Origin: Isoetes taiwanensis
Lineage: Eukaryota > Streptophyta > Lycopodiopsida > Isoetales > Isoetaceae
NCBI GenBank assembly: GCA_021234155.1
Contig: JAJEKV010000685.1
Coordinates: forward strand, 1-64,000
DNA: 64,000 bases
Reading direction: 5' to 3'
In this document: positions 12,131-24,945 of the stretch, in pieces
Layout of the letters: every line of letters begins with the position of its first letter
Numbering within the stretch: the stretch's first letter is position 1
The notes under the pieces: generated by a model
Told to the model about the DNA's origin: nothing
The model's input: only the letters and a program-made list of their open reading frames with translations
The model's database searches: none
Position numbers and translations under genes: made by a program

Positions 12131-12353
12131 CTCCTATACTTAAAAGTGACATCAGAGTTTGCTTAGAATGCAATATCCGAACCGAACCCGTGTCGACTTA
12201 TCCCGTGATTCAAGACATTAGGCCTCCATCGTGAAGTCGGCACTCCAACCTTCAAGAAATACACTATCTAAAAAAAATCCCGGAATCGTTGAACTGTAAA
12301 CATCTTCAAGGTCTTCTTTACATTGTCGGCTCTTGAATATGGCAATGAACAGA

Positions 12354-12677
12354 TCAATTCCTAAATTTATCTTCACATGCCCGGACTCCCTCCTTCTCCT
12401 TCAATGCCGTGAACATTTCCTGCGACAACTTACTCCGTGTTAATAAGATAGAAGTGGCATCCAGGAGGCTGCAAGATAAATCGAACAAAGTTGGGCAATG
12501 GAAGCTCGTTAGCTTGGATCTTCGTGGAGAGTATTCATACCTCCGAACCATATACCCCTTTCCGAATCTTGACGGTGTGCTACCTTCGAACAACAAGCAG
12601 CCCATATCTTGGTGAAAGCAATGGAAAACATCGCTTATCGAGTGTGAAGAGACGTTGTTCTCCACATCGATATACAC
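12354..12677 (-). CDS. unidentified 107-residue frame
   Basis: The minus-strand frame opens with an ATG at 12677. Codon choice and residue mix look protein-like (FHCFHQDMGCLLFEG, then a Leu/Ser-rich segment, then a charged C-terminus). No domain is recognised. It probably continues the same decayed minus-strand gene as the neighbouring frames. Plus-strand frames at 12409-12615 and 12491-13006 overlap it and are treated as shadows. Confidence 0.3.
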   Translation of the reverse strand: MYIDVENNVSSHSISDVFHCFHQDMGCLLFEGSTPSRFGKGYMVRRYEYSPRRSKLTSFHCPTLFDLSCSLLDATSILLTRSKLSQEMFTALKEKEGVRACEDKFRN

Positions 12678-12679
12678 AA

Positions 12680-15600
12680 ACCGAGAGAGAATGGGAAGGG
12701 CTGGATAAATGTCGAACTAATTTGAATATGGATTGCATGGAATTACATACTCACAATTTGCTTCTAACCGTGGGAAAGTTCGCCGCTTGCTTATTTTTTC
12801 TTTTGCCATATGTTGGAGTGTATACATGCCTTACTTGTACAAATATCTCTTTGCCCGATCAAACCGACCACCAAAACCTTCCAATGTGCGAGAAACATCA
12901 TTTCTCCGCGCATCTTTTGACTCGCCATTCACCTCGCATTGCAGGTTGGAGTGTAACAAAGCTCCGGCCGACACCACGAAGCTTTCAAACTCATTTCCGA
13001 CTGTGATAGAGCTTATATAGCCATCTAGTCACAAATTCAAATCGAGGAATGTGGAGCCGGAATCAAATACTAGGAAAGGCTACGCGATTTTACCTTGATC
13101 GGTTTTTTTCGTGGTCTAAACTCCCTTTAGCTGCCAGGTCGGCGGTTCGAAAGAACCCAAAGCTCCCGCAAAGCCGGGCAATCGATCTTCAGCAAAAACT
13201 CGCTGTTGTGGAAAAACACCCGAAAGGGAATTGAGGGCGGAGCTAACGGTAATAATTGCCCGCGTGTGTAATCTGACACCCGAAGCTAGAGGCACCGGAC
13301 ATTACCGGGTTACGCGTTGATTGACACTGGAAACGCCTTGAAACCAAGGCTCGGTGAAAAGTTCTGACAAGTCGGCTCCCCATTGGCGCTGAAGCTTTTG
13401 CGTGGCATCGAGTAAGGGCCCTTATTTGATCTCAAAAAAACTCTAATGATTGTAAAAGCACGACTTTGAAGTATGATTTAAGCCACTTCACCATCTGGCC
13501 ATGGAGGGCAACCCTCTGTGCGCAGTACCTTGTTTCTATTGCATTGAAAATATTACCATTATATTACTATTACATTACCATTACCATTGAAAACATTTTC
13601 CATTACGTTGAAAACTGTAGACCATTTACATTTACAGATTACATTGAAACCTCAAACTGCAGACGATAAGATCAACCGCCAACAAGGCAAAAACGTCCAA
13701 GAACCTGCAAAAAACCATCAAACATTGAGAAAAAACAAGAATAACGAAAATATAAGCTCCAATCTCGAAGCACCAAAGGGATTTTACTGCCTCTGCCAAA
13801 AAAATCGTCGAAACACTTCATTGTCTTCAAATCTGTAACAAGAAAAGAAAAAAATAGAAATAATACCAAGCGCCAACGAGATTCATGCTTGTGGCATAAG
13901 AAACTACCAGATTATGCCAAAAAGATGCTCCTCCTGCAGCATGCAGCCAACAGAAAATTGCCGGAGAGAGAGAGAAAGAAAGAATTCGTCGATAAACAGG
14001 GGTTTTTGTCCACCTCGGCGCCACGTGTATGCAAAACACTGGTTCACGTGCGTGAACCCATGGGCACTTTCAGGGTCTCCCGTGGAAACCCTTGGCGGGC
14101 GCCACTACTCCTGCTAATGCCCCTCAGTGATGTGGCGCGAAACCCTCGCACTACCCATGGGTTCCCTAGCACAAAATTTATTGGCTGATATTTCTTTGGT
14201 TCAAATTTGTCTAGTTGGATCCACTAGGCACGACAACATGTAACAAAATGTTACCTCCCCCGATGCTTTTTGTATACTATTTTTATACGAGCGAGGAAAG
14301 GGCATCCAATTGTTAACAAACTCTAACACTGCTCTTAACTGACCTTAAGAATAGAATAGAATAGAATAGGTTTTTAGCGTCCACGGAGACCAATTGGCCT
14401 ATGGGACCCAAACAAAAAGAGAGCAGCAAGCATATTACTGACAGGATTAAAAAACCCCCGCCCCGAAGGGTTTTCGAGGGAAAAACTTTAGCAGTAATAA
14501 GCATGATGGCCTCTTGTGAGCCTAGGATTGACTTGCTGCTGATAGTGTGCCAGCTTAACGTGCGTGGGATCTACTACAAAAAGGAATTGAACAGAGGGCC
14601 ATGGAAAGATCAGGTTGGCAAGTTCTGAGCAAGGCTTGAATTTAATGGCTCACCCAGCCAGGAAAAATGCCATTCTCTATTTGATGTCACCTGGATAAAA
14701 CATTATTTCACTCCCTTTTTTAACCTATTTTCCAGAATGTTTTTTTTAGCAAAAATAGCAAAAAAAAACACCAAAATGATTTTTACCTCACCAAAAATTC
14801 TAAGGATGGCCAGATTTATTCGGGGTGAGACCCCCCATTTTCAAACCATGGTTGTGAGTGAAGAACACGCTTCCACTTGTCATATCGACTTTATTCAATA
14901 TAAACATGAATTGGTTTTGAGCCTACATTGAAGCACCAACTAGACCAAGATTTTGGATTATCGAAGGTAAAGATTTTAATTTTAGACACACGGGTGCATT
15001 TTTATCATGTTTGTTTTGCATTCTTGTGATTTGTTTTTTGCATTTTTGAGATGTTTTAGCCACATGATTGCATTTTTAAGGTGGTTCTTTTTTGCATTGA
15101 GCATCAACATGGCAAAGATTTCGGATTGTGAGAGGTACAGTATTTGGGTTGTCCATGTGGGTTTGTGTACATGTCAGTATATGCCTGGAATATTCCAATA
15201 ATTGCTCTAAACCCATTATTGGTTATAAACTGGCCGCCATTTTTGTTGTTGGGCAGCCCCTTTGAAAATCGGCTAACCAGTGTTCTAAGCTATAGCTCCA
15301 GCTTCTTCCTAGGTCTTTAGCTGCACAAAGACTGCTGAGCTAGCTACAATCCTGGGTTTTTGGGCTCTGATCACGATCAATTCAAAAAAAAAGAGCCCAT
15401 CTCATTACAGCACATATATGTTGTAATGGTTGTAGATTTTCTCCTTTCCATCAAGGCTCGAGACAATGGAAAGCAGTGAGCTCAAGAAACATCGTGTATT
15501 CGAGCTTGCTCAAATCTGGTGATAAATATTACTCTATCCTTTAGCCATCTCGGTACCCTCTATAGTTGTCTACTGCAGACATAATGGATTGGGAAGGATT

Positions 15601-15755
15601 TTTTGTTTTACAGATACAGACAATGTAACTAAATGATTATGGGAACAATTATAATAATACATGCTGATTCATTATCAAACGGTTATGGTAAGCTTTTTAA
15701 TCTAATTTTGTGATTACTGCAAATTCTGCATCATATCACAAATAGCCAAAATTAT
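12680..15755. other. anonymous intergenic DNA with minor microsatellites
   Basis: A TTACCATTA-type microsatellite lies near 13550-13590 and an (AATAG)n run near 14349-14368. A GC-rich patch at 14005-14165 contains repeated CCCATGGG and GGCGC words but no clear frame. The rest is AT-rich. The short open frames are not supported by any motif. Confidence 0.4.
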
Positions 15756-15761
15756 AATTTA

Positions 15762-15785
15762 CTAGTTATGGTGCCCGGCGTTGTT
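15762..15785 (-). mobile_element. degraded Helitron 3' end (minus orientation)
   Basis: On the plus strand A|CTAG is followed by TTATGGTGCCCGGCGTTG, the left half of the GCCCGGCGTTGCCGGGC hairpin seen at 45073-45089. Read on the minus strand it is a hairpin half, a short spacer and CTAG followed by T, the Helitron 3' terminus in a T target. The second hairpin arm has decayed. The element body should extend to the right; its 5' end was not found. Confidence 0.5.
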
Positions 15786-15789
15786 TTAT

Positions 15790-18700
15790 TGTTGACCAGA
15801 ATAAACAATGTTCCTTGGTGGGGGCAAGGGTAATATAGAGCAACTGCCGCTATGAAAATGGGTGGTCTAACATGTGGTTATAGTGGTTTATGGTAGTATA
15901 CATCATAGGTCTACGATGGCAATTGTTATAGAATCAGGAGCAAAACTAAAGAATAACAAATAAGACCACCATTTACCTTAATGGGCTATTGAGTGCATAC
16001 GCAGTGAATCATACATTGGGCCAAAGTAGATGCTGGATGATGATGATTATTCATATCCTAGTAGGAAGAACACGGCGAATATGACAAATGCCATAAATAA
16101 AGATTTAGAATGTTCATGATATTTGTAAATCAAGAATCAAAAGCTTTCTTGAATAATGAAGTAGAATGTCACCTTGATTTTAATTATTTCAAAGGAAATG
16201 CTTGATTGAACTTTTGGCTCTTGAAACTTAGATAGACAAACATGCGATGAGTTGTGGATCTACAATGTTCCGTAGATGTTGAATAACCCAAGAGCATGAG
16301 ATAAAAAATATAAAAGATCAATATTATCAAATGACATGGTTTGATGTTTTGTTCAACATCTCCCTAATGTTATTGCAATAAGCTTCAAGGGAAACATTAT
16401 GGGAGTGTGGCACTTAAAATTTGATAAACATTTAGATTTAATGGAGTTTAACAATTTCTATTGACCTGCTCTAAAAGTCTTAAATTTGATAAATGTTTAG
16501 TTTTAGCGGAGTTTGAATTGTATAGACTTGTGCACCTTTTGAAATGACCTTTTGAATACCTGTAAAACCCATCTACAGCCACCCTTCTACCTTTCAACTT
16601 CCCTTTTCATTTTCTTAATTTTCATGGATGAAGGCATGGTGTAGAGATATTTATAGAACAAATTCTGCCAAAGATTTGAGGACATGGAATCATTTCTTGT
16701 TGTGAGTCCCGTCTCTTTTCTATTGCATTGCATTTTCTTTATGTAAAACACATGTCATAAGTACAAATGGTCTGTAGCAAATGGCATGTTCCTTAAACTA
16801 TTCATTTCTGCAGTTCCTTAGACTTGCATTAGAGGAATAGATAGATTCTCATTATGGCGCTATGAGACAGTCAAACAGGGTGTTGTTACGCATTCCTCTA
16901 TACATAGTCATATGCGATTCCAGATCCTCCCACTCCCAGCAGGACCAGAGGCCATCACACAGGAAAAGGGGTTTTTCCTGTATAGAGACTTACTTCTTCC
17001 TCATTGATTCTAGCCAAATTACATCTACTTGCACTTGCTGACTTTCTGGAAGCAAACTGGACCATCTAAGAATAAAAACCAGGGGATTCCGAGCATGAAA
17101 AAACATGGGATTCTTCATTCCTTTTGGGCAGAGCATCAATTTTTTGGCAAGAGAATACATCTATTGGGATTTTCATGCAATGCCCTCTTCTTTACTTTCA
17201 ACAGATTCATTCTGATCAAAAGCATAATGCATGCATTGACCAATGGCTCCACGGCCCCTCACGGCGTGGAGACTCAGAGCAAACAGACGGCCAATGATGT
17301 TCACGGCACCATCAGGGCATAGATTCATTCAAATTCAAGCAAAGCCGGGTGCCTACAGGTCATGCACTCAGCCCCAAATCAAGCATGACGGATCCTGCAA
17401 CTCATTTTCACAGACTTCAGCCAAATCTCTGGACCAGTTGTGAAGACAATTTTTGGGCTCCCTCTCCTTGGTTTCGCTCCAATACACAGATTTTTCTGTA
17501 ATATCTATTCTGCCTTGGATACAAAAAAGACAAACGGCTCCACGGCCCCTCACAGTGTGGACAACTGCCAGAGTTTTTCCTGTGCTTTCTTTAAGGATTT
17601 GGTCTGCATCAACACCTTCATCTGCTTTCTAAAGCCTGTGAAACCCTTCATTGAGATCTTGAGAGGGTTGTGCCTTCAAATTTCGGCCCTGTTTGCCCTT
17701 GAATCAAAGCTTGCTAATAAAGCTTTGTCTTTTGCTATAGAGCAAGCCTTTCACAAAAGTTCTGGTAGGAGATCAAGCAATCGGATTGATGGGTATGGTA
17801 GAAAGGGCAAAGAACAACAGGCATAGATCTAGAGGAAAAAGCTTCAAATCAGACAAAGAAGAATAAAACCTTGATCCATAAGTGTATGTGCTGCGCAACC
17901 GTGGCAAGCATGCCCGGGATAAGCCAGAATAAGAAATCTAACCCAAGACTAAATTTCAAAGCCCCAAAATCATAGCGAATGAATGTTTTTCAATTTTTGG
18001 ACTATTGGAATTCTTTTTCGGCATTCAAATACCCTGAAATCTTAAGAAATCACGCTAAAAATTTCCAAAAAAGTTTTTGACCAAACCTAAAATCCCAAAT
18101 TAATAATATTGATTGATTTGTATATGATATATTTTTCCTTTTACGCTAAAACGTTTCATGAAATGAGTGCGTATGCCAAAGAAAATATGAAGGTCAATTC
18201 AAGGTATCTGTCGAGCAGTTCAGACGAAAGGTAATGTCTCCTCATAATTGCTATCTGTGCCTCTAGAAGAAAAAACATATGCCGGAGAGAAAATGTCGAA
18301 GCGCCTATTTTCTTGGATATTTTGTCTTTTCCCACTTTTTCTGTTGGAAATAATATTCTTGCTAAAACTTGCCTAAAATTTTGAATTCGACCTGCTCTGA
18401 TCCTCAATTTTCAGAAATCCGATTGCTAGCCTGATAGAGGCTAGCATCACATATGAATCCAGACTGCAAAAGCTTCAAATGGATACAAAAATCTTTGCAA
18501 TTCTGACTGATGGCAAAAGATCAACTTGTAGTTTCTCTCTGGTCCCATTCAAGGACTCTGGGATAATCTCGTCACTCAACAAATCTTTCCCGTTATTTAT
18601 TCTGTACTTTTTTATATGTCGCAGCTAACGAAAATTATAAAGACAAGAAGTCAAAGCACACCTATACAAGTCAGGGCACCTATAGAAGTCAGCACTCCAA

Positions 18701-18850
18701 ATTATGTCTCACGAACTGGACGAAGAATCGAATCCAATTCCACGGAATGTGGGTGCGTCCCGAAAGCAGATTAGCATGATTTTTTGGTTCCCTCTAATTT
18801 GAGGACCCCTCTCCTTGGCGACAAGGCATGGAGAACCAGCTTGAAATGTC
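15790..18850. other. AT-rich anonymous DNA, one short duplicated word
   Basis: No gene or intact element recognised. GGCTCCACGGCCCCTCAC occurs at about 17246 and again at about 17537 in otherwise unrelated surroundings. A small CACCTATA(C/G)AAGTCAG repeat occurs near 18660-18690. Part of this may be the body of the Helitron whose 3' end lies at 15762. Confidence 0.35.
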
Positions 18851-18865
18851 ACCGCCGCAACGGAA

Positions 18866-20088
18866 ATGGAGAGAGCAACAACACATGCAAGGGCGAATGA
18901 GTATCGCGACTACCGAGAGTTAAGAAGGTTGCGTGCGCGATGGATGAAGTTTCAAAGGGATAATTGCACCATCACGCAGGTGCATAATGTAGTCGGGCTG
19001 GCGGTGGGCCGCTATTATCCGCATGGAGCGCATTCACGCACGATGTAATCACAAATTTGGACAAGAATGAGTTTGAAAGAGAGTGGCCTAGTAGGCGGGT
19101 AAGTATAAGGCTCCGAAAGTGCAAGATTGTCGCGGGTTCGAGCAAAGCAAAAGAGTCGGCGGCCATGTCCAAGTGAAGGGACATTTACCCCACAACGGTG
19201 AGTTTAGTAAGAGTTTGCGCAGCTAGTATACCACGAAGCCAGGAAGGAAGTGCCCGTAAATTATGGGAGTAGGAAATGGAGGTATATAAGCGGACCAAGA
19301 GGGTCAAGCTATCGGAAGATAGCGAGAGGGGCCACATGGTGAGCCCATCACCATTACATACCTTGTTCGACGCTATCCAACTTTTGGAGGTGGTGGTAGC
19401 CGCCATTTGGAGCCGCGGAATGACCTTGTGGATATTCGAGCCCAATTGGAGAATAAGAGAAGTCGCAGAATCCAACACTTTCTCTCAAGAGAATATTCGC
19501 TTTGAAGGACCGTGCCGATGGGTATGACAAGATGGTCGCTGAATTAGAGGATGCTAAACGGCAACTAAGCGGCATTAAACAGAGAGGCAACGGCCCTTAG
19601 GGAAAACAACGATCACTTGGCGCAATTTGACTGCGAGATCGTTAGACTCGACCCTTTAGGGTGACTTGAGCGCCGATATCCTATCTCCCTCAGCAGTATT
19701 TGTATGAGAGTCGTGGGAAGAGCTAAAGGTTGTTGATTACGACATTGCCAATTGTGTGGTGACAACCGACACGTGGGGCTGGTACACTCTAGGGTGTGGG
19801 CATCGTGATGCACACGCGATGTGTTCTTGATTGGATGTTGCAAAGCCGCTTCGGTCCAACAATGCAAGACGGATGGATTTTTCCCGAAGTTACAATATGC
19901 CATATTTAATATGCAAGGTCGCGATGCGGGCCGTTGCCATTGATTTGACCACTCGCGGGGAGGGATGGGCGGATGCACACTTTTCAAACCTTTCGCGAGA
20001 TGGAATTGTGGAGGGGAGTGGAGGAGCCGCTGCGGAAGGAGAATCAGCCGATATTAACCAGCTTCTACCAACGCCTCGGGGTCGCTAG
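18866..20088 (+). pseudogene. unidentified plus-strand gene remnant with a coiled-coil-like part
   Basis: Coding-like plus-strand sequence is spread over several frames. At 18866-19048 an ATG opens a 60-residue Arg-rich frame. At 19276-19527 lies an 83-residue frame. About 19500-19590, in another frame, encodes DKMVAELEDAKRQLSGIKQR, a heptad-like helix. At 19831-20088 a last frame ends in a stop. The order (basic DNA-binding-like start, then coiled coil) is reminiscent of accessory proteins of plant DNA transposons, but no family can be named. Frameshifts make it non-functional as read. Confidence 0.3.
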
Positions 20089-20330
20089 GTGATTATATTG
20101 ACCCAAATGACCAATGAAAATGAGACATTACATTTTTAGACAAAGTAAATTTTGACCTGTATCATTTTGTGAATGGATAATAAGGTATAATGACGGGTAT
20201 AACGACGTTATTTCAAACAAGGTATAATGACATTATAAAAGCATCGAATAAAAGCATGGATGGAGTAAAAGCATCGAGACTTCCAAATCGCTAATGTCAT
20301 GTCAGGCTCAGTCTCTTTTGTTTGTTCTGT

Positions 20331-20400
20331 TTGATGTATCTAAATTGCCCCCTAGGATGAGGTCGTTCACTCATTTTAGGTGGCGATTTAGATACATCAA
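20331..20400. repeat. short perfect hairpin, P-family copy 1
   Basis: TTGATGTATCTAAATTGCC (20331-20349) pairs with GGCGATTTAGATACATCAA (20382-20400) with one mismatch, leaving a 32-base loop. Two related, more decayed copies follow within 700 bp. Confidence 0.7.
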
Positions 20401-20484
20401 GGAGAAACTTCAAAAAGGGGTAAGCCTGAATTAGATCGCGACCCTCTTGAATCGCCACCAGGTCACCAGTCTGATTGATGAGTT

Positions 20485-20607
20485 CAAGCATCGAGTCTTC
20501 CCAGTCTTTCTTTCCCCTCCTCTTTGGGCAATGTAGTTTAGTTTACAATGCTAGGTGGCATCGTCCAAAGAGGGGTGAAAGCAAGGGCTAGGAAGTCTCG
20601 ATGCTTG
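20485..20607. mobile_element. foldback MITE, family M copy A
   Basis: Starts CAAGCATCGAGTCTTCCCAG and ends with the reverse-complement form (AGTCTCGATGCTTG). Arms extend inward through CCTCTTTGGGCAATGTAG / GTCCAAAGAGG. It is about 123 bp and non-coding. Three other copies are in this window. Confidence 0.7.
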
Positions 20608-20627
20608 TACTCAGGAATTTGGGAGTC

Positions 20628-20752
20628 CGCAATGCTTTGATTCCCTGTTTTTCTTTCCCCCGCCTCTTTGGGCAATGTAGCTTAGTTTACATGCTAAGTT
20701 CCATTGTCCATAAGAGGCGGTGAAAGCAAAGATTGGGACGTCTCGATGCTTG
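20628..20752. mobile_element. foldback MITE, family M copy B
   Basis: Same interior as copy A (CGCCTCTTTGGGCAATGTAG, TTCCATTGTCCATAAGAGG) and the right end GACGTCTCGATGCTTGG. The left arm is degraded (CAATGCTTTGATTCCC). It lies 20 bp from copy A. Confidence 0.65.
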
Positions 20753-20780
20753 GACCCAGGCTTAGTCGCTGCTTGTCCTG

Positions 20781-20850
20781 CTTGTCGATCTCCATTTGCC
20801 CCCAGCATGAGGTCAGCCACTCATTTTAGGTGGTGAATTAGATACAACAA
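20781..20850. repeat. short hairpin, P-family copy 2 (degraded)
   Basis: The interior matches copy 1 (GCCCCCAGCATGAGGTCAGC, CACTCATTTTAGGTGG) with the right arm TGAATTAGATACAACAA. The left arm is eroded. Both copies are followed by AAACT(T/C)xAAAAxGGG(A/G)GTAA, so the repeat extends to about 20895. Confidence 0.6.
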
Positions 20851-20941
20851 GCAGCAGGAAACTCGAAAAGGGAGTAATCCTGAATTAGATCGCGACTTCC
20901 CAATCTCTTTTATCCTGGCTTGTTCTCTTTCGTTTGTCCTG

Positions 20942-21011
20942 TTTGAAGTATCTAATTTGCCTCCTAGGATGAGATCGCCACCATTTTGGGTGGCTAATTA
21001 GATACGCCAAA
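20942..21011. repeat. short hairpin, P-family copy 3
   Basis: TTTGAAGTATCTAATTTGCC pairs with GGCTAATTAGATACGCCAA. The loop contains CTCCTAGGATGAGATCGCC as in copy 1. It is followed by the same downstream sequence ending ATCACGACCCTCTTGAATCG as copy 1. Confidence 0.65.
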
Positions 21012-21370
21012 GAAACTCGAAAAAGAGAGTAAGCCCCGACTAGATCACGACCCTCTTGAATCGGTCATAGTGTTTATATTCTCCCGCTGACAAACAATAT
21101 AGACTTCTCGAAATTCTTGTTACCTCCTTTAGAAGGGAGCGAAGCTTTTTGCTCTCACTCTCTTTTGGGTGTCTCGTGTCAATGTATCTTAGATACTTTG
21201 CTAGGTTATATTACACAAAGACGCTTCAAAATGGGGGTCGGAGCGTAAATCGCTCGTTTCTAGAGGAGGTTACAAGGTTTTGAGTACTCTATTTTTATTG
21301 TGGCCACGGAGGATATAAGGCCCGGTGGTTGCTTGCAATTGGGTTCATTGGGGGTTAGTGATTGATGGTT

Positions 21371-21492
21371 CAAGCATCGAGACTTCCCATCTTTCTTGAC
21401 CTCCCTCTTTGGGCAATGTAGCTTAGTTTACATGCTAAGTTCCATTGTCCAAAGAGGGGTCAAAAGCAAGGTTTGGGAAGTCTCGATGTTTG
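21371..21492. mobile_element. foldback MITE, family M copy C
   Basis: Runs from CAAGCATCGAGACTTCCCAT to GGGAAGTCTCGATGTTTG. The interior contains GGGCAATGTAGCTTAGTTTA. Preceded by AGTGATTGATGGTT, the same flank seen before copy D at 61.1 kb, so the two loci share more than the MITE. Confidence 0.7.
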
Positions 21493-21583
21493 TATCAAAG
21501 TCTCTTTCATCCCCGACTTAGTCTTCACTCTTCCATCCCGGCTGGCTTAGTCTCTCACTCTTCCATCCCGGCCGGTTTATTCG

Positions 21584-21765
21584 GCTGCACGCCAAATCGG
21601 CATTTGATTCATATCGACCTATAATTTTGTACCTCCATTCCTTTGGGTGGCATATGCCATGCAAACCCATTTGGGTATTCGGAGCATGTGCCACCCGTGA
21701 GGAATAGAGTACGATTATAGGTCCCGATAGCATTCAAAGCCCAATTACGCATGCATCGGGTTATT
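21584..21765. repeat. decayed copy of the 216-bp foldback
   Basis: Aligns with the foldback at 61278-61493: CGCCAAATCGGCATTTGA, CGACCTATAATTTTGTACC, CCATTCCTTTGGGTGGCA, GCATGTGCCACCC, ATTATAGGTCC, TTCAAAGCCCAATT. The arms no longer pair perfectly. As at 61 kb, it lies between an M-family MITE and a hAT transposase copy. Confidence 0.65.
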
Positions 21766-22211
21766 TCGACTTGGGTACCGGTACCTTGCGGAACCTTCTC
21801 GATGGATCGATTCGGCCCCCACCGGGTCCGAGGTCGCTTTGGCCCCTTCGCATCGCGTAGATTACTTCTCATCAGCAAGACAAGGGCGCATGTGAAGAGG
21901 CAAGCAACAACGGAAGTCGAGGACGGGTCTGATCCAGGAAGGTTTTCGTGGCACTACGTTACACATGAATGAAACATGAAAGAAACATAGAAAGAACTAT
22001 CATACATGAGCTAAACATTTGTGACAAAATATTATAACCAAAACTTCTTTTTATTAATAGTGCAAGGGGACGGTTACAACAGTATGAAAATCCTCAAGAC
22101 CAATTACAACGGAAGATACTCATCACAACATTTTTCTAGGGCAGCTTTTTCGTCGATTTCATCATTCGCGGTTCCATCCCTTTCGCACGGGCACCTGGGG
22201 TTCAACCTCAG

Positions 22212-24945
22212 ATGACCCTTTCCCTTAGTGCAACGTCCTCGAGGCGGGTTTCTTCTAGCCCGTTCTCGTTTGTCAAGGTAAAGCTGAAGGTGAGTCCATT
22301 TGCATGCGTAGGCCGATCAAGTCATCAATGCGTTGTTCGAACCTCGCCTTTTCATTATCAGACTCCCGCTTATCCGCCGTCACCGACTTCGTGCGAGAAT
22401 ATGGCTTGGCCTATATCATCTTCGTCATCAACGGTGGGTACGTTGAATGTCTTCATCAACATGGCGAAAAGATTTATTGCGGCAGCTTCGCCCTCAACGT
22501 CTTGGTTGCCGTCCTCTTCCACGCCGAATGCATCCATGAAAGGAAAATGTAGCTTATCGATTATGGATGTACCACCGATACATTCAATAGCCGCCAGCTT
22601 TGAGAAGTTGTATACAAGTTTGTTCGCCTTCTTATGTAGCAAGCGATTGCGGGTGACACCGTGTATGTACTTATAGGTACTCCAATTCCTCTCACTTGCA
22701 CTATTGGAAGATACCAAAGAGAGGATAGTCATTGCAATTGCCCCAAGGTATCAAGAACTTGCCCGTGGGCTTGCCACCATGCATAGGATTCCATGTTTGG
22801 TTCCTTCTTATGACTCTCCAGTCGTTGTAGAAGCTCTTCATCTACCCACCTTCCACTCAAAGTTACGGTATTCGTTAACCTCGCAATGAAAAGCTTGTAG
22901 TCCGAAAGTTGTTGGGATAGAACATTTTGCAACCTTCTTCAATGAGCCCATCACTTTTTTATCTCAGATCTTTGGTTCATGTCGTGATTGTGTGGGTCTA
23001 AGGCATGCGGCGCCATGAAGATCATTGTATGACTTCTTCCAACGCTCATTGAAGTTCTAAGTAGTGCTCCGCGACTTAGCATTGTCAAATGGCGATTGGG
23101 GCCATCACGTTCTAGGAAGGATTGAATGGAGTGCCAACACCTCCGCACCTTTCGGTTTTGCCTTCGAAGAATCAAGGGTTTTGATGGCATGACAAAGCGG
23201 GTTGCATGCACCTCACAACATTTTTTACACCTTTCCAAAATGTCTCCCCGCCCAAGCATTTCTCAAAGGGCAGCAGTTTTGTTGTCGTGTTTGGCAAAGA
23301 TTTTTCCCTTTCTCGCCTCCTTTCCCAATCAAAACTCTCAGATGATTAAAGGTTGAGATAATCCAATCACGCCACTTCAAAGCACTCTTTTCAAGACGGA
23401 TGTAATTGGAACCAAACCGACTTTGCCCAGATTCATGAGTGCTAGGGTCTTCCGACGCGAATGACTTGTAAATGGCATAAATTGCGGGCTTCTTTGTGAT
23501 GAATTTTACAAGCCGACGCGACGCCAGCTTTCGAATGGGATCTTTGAACCACGCGTGTCTTTGGAGAACCGGTCCTTCAAAGAATAGGTTCGGGCAATGG
23601 CATTGGCAACTAGTAGCATGCAACCCCGAAATTCGGACTCCAATAATTGACCCGCTTAGCTTGCAATTAGACCCGTTATCCATTACAACTTGAAATATTC
23701 TCTTCGGTCCAAAACTCTCTATCACGGCCTTTGTAATCTGAAAAATCCAATCTCCGGTCACTTGGTCAGTTTTGGTTTCTACGGTTTTCAAAAGAAGCGC
23801 AGCCATCTCGATTCGCCCGGTATGGTTGGTTGGGATCCCGATGCACTAACCACTACGAACGCGATCCGCCGTTGTCGGCTTAGTTATCCTCATCAAGCCA
23901 CTTACCGTCGTTCCCCCTCATCCCGCACTGCCGAGACGGAGCTTAACGTCGGTTAGGGCGATCTCCCACACGGCGCACGATTCCGTGGATTGTTTCATTT
24001 CGGATCTTGATGGAGGACATGGCTTACGATCATCGGCTTTAATCATGCCACTAGGCGTTTTATTAGGACGTTGCACCGTGATTCGGGGATTCAAGGACTT
24101 TCACGCGTCTCAATAATTAATAACGATGGCGATCGTAGCAATCTCCCCGGTACCCTACCGGTGCGCCAGATCCAATGGGTCATGAACATCGTGAGGTGCC
24201 GCTGCGAATCCCGCATACTCACGGTTGGGATAGGTAGTCTCAAGAAGCTTTCCCCAGAACCGCAGACGTGAGAGTTTCCCTTCACACTGACTCAATGCTT
24301 CACACACGACACAACTTCATCTCCACCCTCTCAACCATTTTTCCATATATTTCATCAACCATTTTATTGTTGGCATGCTTGTATGAAGGCAATCTAAAAG
24401 CCGGTCCTTTGGCAACTTCCCTCGAAGGCTTCTTTCATTGCTTTGTGCTCCAAAAATATGTGGAGACAACTCAAAGATATAAAAATGCCTCTACAACCTT
24501 CAATTCGTCTTCTTCGGTTTGCTCGATGTTAAGCAATGATCAAACCTCCTTGCTGTTGATGCATGCCTTTCCACTATTTCAATTGTCTCTATCATTCTCT
24601 CGTTTCTAAGTGGCTTATACCTATTGACCTAGTCCACCCTCGATTGGTATACCGTCCCAACATGGTGGTGGTATAGTTATCTTTGTCTCGCCTCGCCGCA
24701 CTGCTCTTGAGTATTCGTGAACTTGTCTTTTTTCTCATATTATTCTTCGCTTTGCGTATTCCATCGGTCGAGACAATCTTTCAATGGCATCCTTTCGCCA
24801 AGTCGGCAGATGCGGTACAAGTTGTGACACCGGCGTCCTCGTTCACGCGTAAGATGTGAGTCAATTCTTGTTGCGAGAACCATTTTCTGGATGAGTATCC
24901 ACAAAACACACATTGCCACTCATTTACGCCAAACTCTTTCACAAA
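22212..24945 (-). pseudogene. decayed hAT (DUF659-type) transposase, copy 1
   Basis: The same coding order as the copy at 62.0-64.0 kb, read right to left. It has a degraded N-terminal part (24.3-24.9 kb), a DUF659 core at 23225-23806 (VVMDNGSN and CQCHC are readable), a central part at 22951-23259 (SFLERDGPNRHL) and the C-terminal hAT dimerisation part at 22370-22732 (SSNSASERNWS, then RLLHKKANKLVYNF). hAT transposases cut and paste DNA in the nucleus using a DDE site that needs the C-terminal domain to dimerise. This copy has many frameshifts and a replacement of about 500 bp at 23800-24300, so it cannot make enzyme. Many single differences from the other copy fall at CTG/CAG sites. Confidence 0.8.
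23800..24300. other. GC-rich foreign segment inside hAT copy 1
   Basis: Where the second hAT copy has about 100 bp (63245-63340), this one has about 500 bp of unrelated GC-rich sequence. Homology resumes at GACACAACTTCATCTCCACC. I see no terminal repeats or target duplication at the edges, so it may be a degraded insertion or a rearrangement. Short frames inside are motif-free. Confidence 0.5.
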
